NCBI GenBank assembly: GCA_031288495.1
Contig: JAITRH010000092.1
Coordinates: 1 to 34,506, forward strand
From: Treponema sp.
Lineage (GTDB): Bacteria > Spirochaetota > Spirochaetia > Treponematales > Breznakiellaceae
DNA: 34,506 bases
Direction of reading: 5' to 3'
The position numbers and the translations under genes were made by a program. Numbering within the stretch: position 1 is the first letter of the stretch; each line of letters begins with the position of its first letter. Below, one piece after another: positions 27,118 through 34,506 of this stretch. The notes beneath the pieces are model-generated. The model searched no databases. It was not told the origin of the DNA and saw nothing but the letters and a program-made list of their open reading frames with translations.

Positions 27118-28134
27118 TTATTCAAAGGACAGGACGATCTTCTTGATAGATGGGTCTCCTGCATCGATCATGCTGAAGGCTTTAATGGCCTCCGCAAAGG
27201 GAATTACATGAGAAACCGCCCCTTCGATGGGGATCTTCCCTTCATTATAAGCGGCAATTACGTCTTTAAACTTGTGGTTCTGCAGTCGTGAACCTCGGAC
27301 ATCCAATTCCTTAGCGGTGATCTTGAACTGCTGTACCGGGGAAGGCTCATCTAAGAAGGCCATAGTGATGATCCGGCCTGCGTTGCAGGTGAGGTCTGTA
27401 AGTAGGGGCAGAGAACCGGGGAACCCTGCGGCGTCAATCGAAACCGTAGGACCCCAAAGAGTATATTCCTTGAGTTTTGCGGCGAGATCTTCTTTCTTTG
27501 CATTGATGACTTCACTTACCCCCAAGGCTTTGGCTTCTACGAGGCGCTCGTCCACCACATCCGAAACGATGATACGGGCGCCGGTTAAGCGGGCCGCCTT
27601 AATGAGGCTTTTTCCCAGAGCCCCGGCACCGAGAATGAACAGGATATCTTCTTTGGTGATTTCCGCCCGGGAACAGGACTGAAAGGCAATGCTCATAGGC
27701 TCGATCATCACCGCATCGGTAAAGGAAAGTGTTGGCGGCAAGATATGCATGGCTTCCTCTCCGGCTGCCAAGTACTCCCGGTAACCTCCGTCAATGTGAA
27801 CCCCCCGGACTTTCAGGTTACAGCAGATATTGGGTCGGCCGATGCTGCAGGGATAACAGGTACCGCAATTAACGATCTGATCCACAATCACCGGGTCTCC
27901 GACCTTCACATGGGTAACGTCTTTCCCAATTTCCACGACCACCCCTACTATCTCATGCCCCATGACCCGGGGATAGGTTGCTACCGGGGAAGTACCGTGG
28001 TAAATATGCACATCAGAACCGCAGATCCCTGCAGCTTTCACCTGTACTAGGACATCGGTGGATTTTTCTATCCTAGGGACATCCACCTCAAGCATCTTGA
28101 GAACCTTTGGCTTTTCCGTTAGTAGTTGTTTCAT
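27118..28134 (-). CDS. Zinc-dependent medium-chain alcohol dehydrogenase
   Basis: GICGSDVHIYHG, GHEIVGVV, structural Zn CGTCYPCSIGRPNIC, Rossmann GAGALGKS. Confidence 0.9.
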   Translation of the reverse strand: MKQLLTEKPKVLKMLEVDVPRIEKSTDVLVQVKAAGICGSDVHIYHGTSPVATYPRVMGHEIVGVVVEIGKDVTHVKVGDPVIVDQIVNCGTCYPCSIGRPNICCNLKVRGVHIDGGYREYLAAGEEAMHILPPTLSFTDAVMIEPMSIAFQSCSRAEITKEDILFILGAGALGKSLIKAARLTGARIIVSDVVDERLVEAKALGVSEVINAKKEDLAAKLKEYTLWGPTVSIDAAGFPGSLPLLTDLTCNAGRIITMAFLDEPSPVQQFKITAKELDVRGSRLQNHKFKDVIAAYNEGKIPIEGAVSHVIPFAEAIKAFSMIDAGDPSIKKIVLSFE

Positions 28135-28206
28135 CTTTTCTCCCTAATAATAAAGGTGGCGAACATTCTGTTCAGAAAGTTGTGGGGCAAACAGCATAAA
28201 CTCCTC

Positions 28207-29547
28207 TCATCTAAAAAGGCTCAGGATTGAAGGAACCGGCACCCGCGGCACATACCCCGCAAACCATTTGAGGGGCAGCATGATCGTTTCGGGGATCAGG
28301 GTCATAACAAGCAGGAGAAAGCACTGGACAATGAAGTAAGGCAGGGTAGGCATCAGGATTTCTTCCATTTTGACTTTACCCGTTGCGCAGGCAACATTGA
28401 GGACCGGCCCAACCGGCGGGGTAAGCAGGCCGAGGACGTTTACCAGTACAAAATTGATACCAAAGTAAACCGGATCGATTCCCGCAACTCTAAGCAGGGG
28501 CAGGAAAATCGGGGTTAAAATAAGAATCGTGGGCACCACGTCCATAGCGGTTCCCACGAGAAGAACCACCACCATCAGCATCCCGTTTAGCAGGATGGGC
28601 CGGTCGGTTAATCCGCTCAACGCAGCGGTGATCATCTGGGGCATCCGGGCGATAGTCATGATATAGGCCGCAACCTGGGCGGCGGCCGCGAGGAACATGA
28701 CCACGCTGGATGTTTTCGCGGCGCCGATGAGGGCCTTGAATATATCCCTGGGTTTGAGTTCCCGGTACACCCAAACCCCCACAAGAAGCGCGTACACCAC
28801 GGCCACAACCCCCGCTTCGGTGGCGGTAAACACCCCTCCCCGGAGTCCCACAATGATAATTACCGGGAGGAGCAATGCCCATAGCCCGCTCAGAAATATC
28901 CACAGGGTTTCTTTGATCGTCGGTTGCGGTGCGTCGGTTTTAACCGCGTCTTTGCGGGAGATAAAGAACCAGCAGATGCTCATAATTATGGTGAGGTATA
29001 TTGCCGGCGCTATACCGCCAAGAAAAAGGGACTTGATCGAAACCCCTGCCGCAACGCCGTATACGATCATGGGGACCGAAGGAGGCATAATGGGCGCTAC
29101 CATATTGCCTGCGGCCACAAGCCCTGCGGCTTTTGCCCGGTTATAGCCGGAATTTGCCATCATGGGGATGAGGATAGCCCCCAGGGCGGCGGTGCTGGCT
29201 ACGGCGGAACCCACAAGACTAGCAAACATGAGGCAGGCAAGGATGGTAACATAGCCCAGGCCGCCCCGGACCCGGCCCACAAAAATATTACAAAAGTTTA
29301 TGATCCGCTTGGTAAGGCCGCCCCGGTTCATTAGTTCTCCGGCGACCACAAAGAATGGCAGGGCCATCATGGTAACGCTGTCTACTCCCCTCATGAGTTG
29401 AGCCGCTATAATTTGCGGATTAGTGGAAGTTCCCCCCATGTGGAGCGCCGTAGCGGAGGAACCGAACAGCAAAGAGAAGGCAATAGGAAGGCCCAGCATC
29501 ATCGATCCGCAGAGGTACACCAAAAATAGAATTATCAAACCCATCAT
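28207..29547 (-). CDS. dctM: TRAP transporter large permease (DctM)
   Basis: Multi-pass protein with SATAALGAILIPMM-like and GLLTPPVGPVLNVACA motifs typical of DctM. Confidence 0.92.
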   Translation of the reverse strand: MMGLIILFLVYLCGSMMLGLPIAFSLLFGSSATALHMGGTSTNPQIIAAQLMRGVDSVTMMALPFFVVAGELMNRGGLTKRIINFCNIFVGRVRGGLGYVTILACLMFASLVGSAVASTAALGAILIPMMANSGYNRAKAAGLVAAGNMVAPIMPPSVPMIVYGVAAGVSIKSLFLGGIAPAIYLTIIMSICWFFISRKDAVKTDAPQPTIKETLWIFLSGLWALLLPVIIIVGLRGGVFTATEAGVVAVVYALLVGVWVYRELKPRDIFKALIGAAKTSSVVMFLAAAAQVAAYIMTIARMPQMITAALSGLTDRPILLNGMLMVVVLLVGTAMDVVPTILILTPIFLPLLRVAGIDPVYFGINFVLVNVLGLLTPPVGPVLNVACATGKVKMEEILMPTLPYFIVQCFLLLVMTLIPETIMLPLKWFAGYVPRVPVPSILSLFR

Positions 29548-29553
29548 TTTCTC

Positions 29554-30090
29554 CTATTGTATGCTGTCTTGCATTTGATCCGCTTCAGTGTCATCCCGTA
29601 TTGCAAGCAGAGCCGCTACCGGCATTTTCATAACGATGAGGCGGAATATATTCACCAGGGCAATGGTGCCGATGGCAATACCGGTAATAATCCCCGATGC
29701 GTATACGAGAAAAGTCGGAAATTTGGTGGCTACCCAGTTGTCATGCAAATTCTGGAGAACCAGCCCCCAGCTTCCCTGGGTTAGAATGACCATAAGCCAG
29801 ATAACTCCAGCCTGTACCAAAAAGTAGATGATTCGCTGGGCGATAACCGGTACCCGCGATAGTATGCTGTCGATGATAAGGTGTTGGTTATCCCTCATGG
29901 CTCCGATGGAACCCAGATACACCAGGTATATAAAGCAGAGCCGGGCGATTTCCTCAGACCAGGCAAAACCCTTGCTGAACAGGTACCGGAAGAGCACATT
30001 CATAAAGACAAGGATTATCATAACCGCTAGAAAAAAGGCAATCAGAATTTCAATAGCCTTAAAAAGGGTATCCAACATCTTTTTCACCAA
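29554..30090 (-). CDS. dctQ: TRAP transporter small permease (DctQ)
   Basis: Four hydrophobic helices, FSKGFAWSEEIARLCFIYLVYLGS motif. Confidence 0.88.
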   Translation of the reverse strand: MVKKMLDTLFKAIEILIAFFLAVMIILVFMNVLFRYLFSKGFAWSEEIARLCFIYLVYLGSIGAMRDNQHLIIDSILSRVPVIAQRIIYFLVQAGVIWLMVILTQGSWGLVLQNLHDNWVATKFPTFLVYASGIITGIAIGTIALVNIFRLIVMKMPVAALLAIRDDTEADQMQDSIQ

Positions 30091-30171
30091 AAACCTCCCC
30101 TAACAACACAGATAAAACCCTGCCCTTGGTTAGCCCCTGATATTGAAATCAGCAGGCTAACCAGGAGAACC

Positions 30172-31206
30172 CTATTTGACCGCTTTGATCCGCTCAGTCA
30201 GGGATTTTGCCCACGGGTTTTCCGCATAGAGTTTGTCGGTAAGAGGCTGAATCAACTCGATGATCCGCTGCTGATCCGCTGCGGCAGTGGGCGTTACGAT
30301 TACCCCTTTATCCTGCAAGAATTTGCGGTCGCTATCCACACTCTTGATGTAGTCATCCCATGCCTTCACCGTCGTGGCTTTTGCCGCATCGGTGACGATC
30401 TTTTGCTGCTCTGGGGTGAGTTTATCGTAGAAACTTTGGCTTACCACGATTTCCAGGGTAGCGATGATATGATTGGTCTCATAGAGATATTTCTGTACCT
30501 CATAGAAAGCCTGGCTTATCACCGTAACCATACCATTGTCCTGACCATCCACCACGCCGGTTTCCAGAGCAGAGAAAAGTTCTCCCAAGGGGATAACCTG
30601 TGCGCTGGCCCCTAAATTTTCGGCAATTCCTACGTGGATCGGGTTACCGGGCATCCGGAATTTCTGACCCTTAAATTCATCCACGCTGGTGAGGGGCTTA
30701 TTACTCGTAAAGGTCCGGGCGCTGTTCGGCCCCCAAGCCAACATGTAAACTGAAGGAAATTTCTGATGGAATTCCTTGTTAATTTCCTCTGCAATGGGAC
30801 CGGTCCAGACGTTCTTCGCATGGTTAAGATCCCGGTACAGGAAGGGCCAGTCGGAAATCAGCATGGTGGGATATTCCTGGTTCATCGGGGTACCCACAAT
30901 GGCAACTTCAATGGTTCCGTTGCGGACTCCGTTCCACAGATCCGCTTCATTACCCAGGGTACCATCGTGGTATACATCTACTTTGAGGGCCCCCCCTGAG
31001 GCTTGTTCAATCTGGGGCTTAAATACGGTATCCAAGGCTGCTGCCATGGGATGGGTACCGCCCCAGTTGTCCCCTACCTTGATAGTTACCGTTTTCACGG
31101 TTGAACCCGCTGCAGGTCCTTGGTCTTTACCGCCAGTGGCAAAGAGACTGCCCACGGTAGCAAAGCCTAACAAAACCCCTACTACCCATTGTTTTCTACA
31201 TTTCAT
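30172..31206 (-). CDS. dctP: TRAP transporter substrate-binding protein (DctP)
   Basis: Signal peptide; FRMPGNPIHVGIAENLGASAQVIPLGELFSALETGVVDGQDNG. Start reassigned to ATG 31204-31206, with GGAGG upstream. Confidence 0.9.
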   Translation of the reverse strand: MKCRKQWVVGVLLGFATVGSLFATGGKDQGPAAGSTVKTVTIKVGDNWGGTHPMAAALDTVFKPQIEQASGGALKVDVYHDGTLGNEADLWNGVRNGTIEVAIVGTPMNQEYPTMLISDWPFLYRDLNHAKNVWTGPIAEEINKEFHQKFPSVYMLAWGPNSARTFTSNKPLTSVDEFKGQKFRMPGNPIHVGIAENLGASAQVIPLGELFSALETGVVDGQDNGMVTVISQAFYEVQKYLYETNHIIATLEIVVSQSFYDKLTPEQQKIVTDAAKATTVKAWDDYIKSVDSDRKFLQDKGVIVTPTAAADQQRIIELIQPLTDKLYAENPWAKSLTERIKAVK

Positions 31207-31579
31207 GGTTTCCTCCAAAAGAATGTAAAGATTATTTCATTAAATACTACCATGGAGCTAGGGTCGTGTCAACTTTTTTATAGCAGCCTAAGGCAATTTC
31301 TGAGAGCCCCTTTTCAGGTAAGATAAACCCGGCATATCAATGCTTAGGGATACTCCCCAAAGTATGATGGAGGCATTTTGGTACGAAGCCAAAAAGCGTT
31401 AATCCGTGATACCATAATAAACGCGCTTCCCTGATCCTGAGCCGTTTTTCCCGCAGCATACCGGTGGAGATCCCCTGCCCATTGCTTTCTCGGGGGTAAA
31501 TGCGTAACCCGCTTCCCCCTGCACATTTTCTACAAGTTTATTGGCGTATCCCAGGGTTCTTTACATAACAAGGGCCTGT

Positions 31580-32371
31580 TCACCGGGCTTCGGCAATGGC
31601 TAAGGTCCATACAGCCTTGTTAAGAGGATCCGTCCAGGTTTCCAGTACATAAAAGCTCCCTAAGGTACCGGAAGCCTTGACTTCATTGCTGTTTACCGCT
31701 GAAAAAGACGAAAAGGCACCCCTTGAGTCTTGGACACTTTCCACCTTGGAGGTTACGGTATTTGAAATGGATTCAATAATCGAGAAAACCGCATTTTCAT
31801 AGGAGGCAATCACCGTATCTTTATGGTACAATCGAGGTCCCGCGAATCCAACCCCTACCCAAAAACCGGAAATTCGTTTCGGAGGATTATCCACCCATTG
31901 AGGCCGTTCGGTTTTAGCGGCATACCGGTGCTTAATCGGGAGACTTTGGGAAGCCCGATACCGAGTCCGGACAAAAACCGCCTGGTGCTCGATCCATACA
32001 TCCTGTTCGGGATCAAATTCCAGGGCCTCCCGGTAATTTCCATACCCTTCATTATCGTAATGCAAGGTCGCTTCATGTTCGGATCGGTAATCCAAAAACC
32101 CGGTTCCGATCTCCACCCGGTGTAAGACTTCCCCGCTTACCCTTTGGAAAAAGGCTACCCGCCGGGCGGCATCTTCCAGGGCTAAATCAATAGCCTCCTG
32201 GCGGTTCATCCGCACCCCCGCCACACCGATAAAGATCAATTCGTTTTTTTCTTCCTCTACCGGTGAGAAGTTCAAAAAATCCTGATCTAAAGGAACTGAA
32301 CCCTGGGGATTCGGAGAACCGGCACAAGAAAACAAGAGAACCGAACAAACTAACCCAGCATACCATAGCAT
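31580..32371 (-). CDS. Putative lipoprotein, LPP20-like
   Basis: Signal peptide with lipobox-like LLFSCAG; sequence resembles the neighbouring LPP20-type protein in layout. Confidence 0.55.
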   Translation of the reverse strand: MLWYAGLVCSVLLFSCAGSPNPQGSVPLDQDFLNFSPVEEEKNELIFIGVAGVRMNRQEAIDLALEDAARRVAFFQRVSGEVLHRVEIGTGFLDYRSEHEATLHYDNEGYGNYREALEFDPEQDVWIEHQAVFVRTRYRASQSLPIKHRYAAKTERPQWVDNPPKRISGFWVGVGFAGPRLYHKDTVIASYENAVFSIIESISNTVTSKVESVQDSRGAFSSFSAVNSNEVKASGTLGSFYVLETWTDPLNKAVWTLAIAEAR

Positions 32372-32429
32372 AAGGGATATCCTTCAACGGTATGGAGGAT
32401 CGAATCCCCCATATCCGTCATAGAGCTGT

Positions 32430-33008
32430 TTACTGATTTACCACCTCAGGCTTCGTGTTGATCCGTTCTAATTGCTGATCCATCAGCTTGAGGGCTTCCA
32501 TAGCCTTAAACTCCGCATATCGGGATGCTTCATTCTCAATAACATCTGCGGCAGCCCTGGCGGCATCGGTCTTACTATAGGAGATGAGGACCCAAAAAGT
32601 ACCGTCCTTTGTCTGTTCCCGCTTCACCGGTATCGCGCCTCTTAAGGTGGTTTGGGTTAACTGCCGGCCAACAATTTCAGCAAACTCAAGGCTGGCCTGG
32701 CTATTCTCGGTCCCTGCTGAACGGGCATAGTCGGTGATCATGGCCTGTACATTGGCATTGAGTTGGAAGGCCAAGGATTGCCGGGCCCGGGATTCCGCCA
32801 TGGTCATGGACTGGTTAATGGTGGACAGTTTTGCGCTGCCGATACCGAAGATCGCGTCTTCTTGGATCGGCGGATCTATAACGAAACCCGGTAGATCCGC
32901 CGGGGCTCCACCCCGTGAGGATGAGGAAGACGAAGCACAACCTACCCCGGTCAAGACAGCCAAGGCCAAAACGAAGAGAACAGGATACTGCTTTCTCAGC
33001 TTTTTCAT
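32430..33008 (-). CDS. LPP20-family lipoprotein
   Basis: Lipobox LTGVGC followed by a Ser-rich linker; AIFGIGSAKLSTINQSMTMAESRARQSLAFQL typical of LPP20. Confidence 0.75.
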   Translation of the reverse strand: MKKLRKQYPVLFVLALAVLTGVGCASSSSSSRGGAPADLPGFVIDPPIQEDAIFGIGSAKLSTINQSMTMAESRARQSLAFQLNANVQAMITDYARSAGTENSQASLEFAEIVGRQLTQTTLRGAIPVKREQTKDGTFWVLISYSKTDAARAAADVIENEASRYAEFKAMEALKLMDQQLERINTKPEVVNQ

Positions 33009-33428
33009 AAAAACTCCTTAATAAAATAACATCCAGGTCTTATACAAGAACCTGATATCAAAAGGTACTATGAGCGATTTGCCCGCTTATCCCTTTAGAT
33101 TCACAAGTATACCCGATAGGGATTGGTACGGTGTCCCTGCCTAGTTCCTTGCATCAGGATGAACCGCTTCAGTTGCAGGAATAGGGAGATTCTGCTCAAA
33201 CCCTACCGTACCTCCTGCAAATACAGGAGAAGCACACCCAACCTGACGCCAGTGCTGCCTATAGTATAGCTATTTTGCCATATCCTAGGAACTTTGTCTA
33301 GCAGGACAACGGCATTTATATTTCTTTATATAATAAGGATTTACCCCTTAACCTACAGGGTACCTTTGGAAACTTATTTCCGTATTTTATAAAGAGTTAA
33401 AAAACTAAATGACGCTGCCCTGATGAGC

Positions 33429-33469
33429 GGGGCGGTTTTAAAATATACCATTTTGTTTGATACCGCCCC
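33429..33469. repeat. Inverted repeat GGGGCGGT…ACCGCCCC
   Basis: 8-bp perfect arms spaced 25 nt apart in an otherwise gene-free stretch. Confidence 0.45.
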
Positions 33470-33802
33470 TTGTACCCGGCCTTTCTTTAACCTGCCTAAT
33501 TAGTACTATAGCACGTTGGCCGATATTTTTCAGCTATTTTAACCAACAGCTCCATTACTTTAAATCGAACCCTCCTTGGTACCCCATCATACAATGAACC
33601 GGCAATTCGGCATCTTTCGGCCCTTCGGCTTTTCCCTTCTGGTCTTGCCTCAGTTTGAGGGGGCCATGCACCGAAGAGAAACCGGAGCTCGGAACCGACC
33701 TTCGGAAAAGGTTTCCCCACGCAAGACCGGCACTTGCAAAGTGGTCTTTCTTTATGGGTTTTTCCCCTTTTGGGGATACTCCCTTCTTCCGTCGAACTTC
33801 TT

Positions 33803-33865
33803 GCGTAAGGACTTGATCGTGCCACGCGTAAGGGCTTGATCGCGCCACGCGTAAGGACTAAAGGG
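33803..33865. repeat. 23-nt tandem repeat (GCGTAAGGACTTGATCGTGCCAC type), about 2.7 copies
   Basis: GCGTAAGG starts at 33803, 33826 and 33849, exactly 23 nt apart. Confidence 0.85.
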
Positions 33866-33890
33866 CTCCGGAAAAACGGAAAGGGTGGCA

Positions 33891-33925
33891 GAAAGGCTGC
33901 AGCCTCAACGACACAGCAGCCTTTC
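33891..33925 (-). terminator. Rho-independent-like terminator for the Fe-S gene
   Basis: Perfect 10-bp stem GAAAGGCTGC-N15-GCAGCCTTTC, followed on the minus strand by TGCCACCCTTTCCGTTTTTCC. Confidence 0.65.
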
Positions 33926-33940
33926 CTGAAAAGAACCGGG

Positions 33941-34506
33941 TTAGAACCGCGGCAGATTGAGGATCGTCTCTTTTCTCCTGCAATCCGGGCAGAGCGCTAA
34001 ATTACCGTGGATGCCGGGAAGGGTCTTCTCCCGGGCCAGTTCCAGGGCTTCTCTCGTTGTAAAGGACGCGCCGCACCTTTCGCAACGGACGAGACTGAAA
34101 GTCTTGTTCCAGAGCGTCCTCGTATCCCTCGTCTCGGTACATTCGATAGCGCCTACCGGACAGACCTGGGCGCAGGCGCCGCAGCCTATACAGTCCGCGG
34201 AACCGGCGTCGTAGGGCGTGGAGACCTTTTTCGCGGTTCCCCTCCCCACGGCGGCGATCGCGCCATTCCCCAGGGCGGTGCAGGCCGCGGCGCAGCGTCC
34301 GCACAACACGCATTTCAGGTCAGGGGGCAGCACATAGCGCGCGCTTTGGGGAACCGAGTACGCAGCGCAGAGTTCCTGTAAGTATGCGTCCTGGGGCGCG
34401 CGGTCCCGCAGCATCGAGAGGATCCCCCGGCGCAAACTGATTATTTTTTCGCTTTTGGTGAAGACTTCGCAGGAGCCTTTGAGGGGGTAGACGCAGGAGG
34501 CAACCA
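33941..34506 (-). CDS. Multi-cluster ferredoxin-like / NuoG-HoxU-type Fe-S protein, truncated at right window edge
   Basis: CVLCGRCAAAC and CIGCGACAQVCPVGAIEC 4Fe-4S motifs. The frame stays open to the window edge (VASCVYPLKGSCEVFTKSEKIISLRRGIL…), matching the end of a NuoG/HoxU-type 2Fe-2S domain. Confidence 0.8.
   Translation of the reverse strand, partial: VASCVYPLKGSCEVFTKSEKIISLRRGILSMLRDRAPQDAYLQELCAAYSVPQSARYVLPPDLKCVLCGRCAAACTALGNGAIAAVGRGTAKKVSTPYDAGSADCIGCGACAQVCPVGAIECTETRDTRTLWNKTFSLVRCERCGASFTTREALELAREKTLPGIHGNLALCPDCRRKETILNLPRF

Noticed and set aside
33496-33848. Two overlapping ORFs both starting MARSSPYA
   Set aside because: The shared start results from the 23-nt repeat shifting frame; no recognisable domain and they overlap each other.

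Overview
The window is almost entirely minus-strand and looks like a chromosomal segment of a Treponema-like spirochaete. This placement is an inference from the cheA / cheW-cheR / cheX cluster, LPP20-type lipoproteins and general gene content. Housekeeping and accessory blocks: an Rsm22-like methyltransferase, a MerR-type regulator, der, ptsI, tRNA-Val(GAC), the chemotaxis operon, an RNase II family exonuclease, an SLBB polysaccharide-export protein, an IS1595-like transposase, rsmG (the only complete plus-strand gene), a hexuronate-type block (TRAP transporter, Zn-alcohol dehydrogenase, uxuA, flavoprotein), two lipoproteins, and an edge-truncated NuoG/HoxU-like Fe-S protein. The most notable system is a probable operon, transcribed from about 21.5 kb down to 12.3 kb: sulfonate/nitrate-type ABC permease, ATPase and binding protein, then cysK, then nifB-, nifK-, nifD- and nifH-like genes. 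It has no nifE, nifN or nifV. It resembles the group IV nitrogenase-like / methylthio-alkane-reductase (Mar) type. The D subunit keeps the P-cluster Cys and cofactor Cys positions but appears to have lost the cofactor His and other canonical N2-site residues, which suggests a non-N2 substrate, perhaps an organosulfur compound. Just downstream of the nifH-like gene lies an array of 11 CTAG-phased, 21-27 nt hairpin-like units whose arms covary (CCCC/GGGG replaced by AACC/GGTT). Further signals are a nested-palindrome MITE-like element overlapping the rsmG stop codon, a second 23-nt tandem repeat near 33.8 kb, and a hidden repeat-containing small ORF between the ABC binding-protein gene and cysK.
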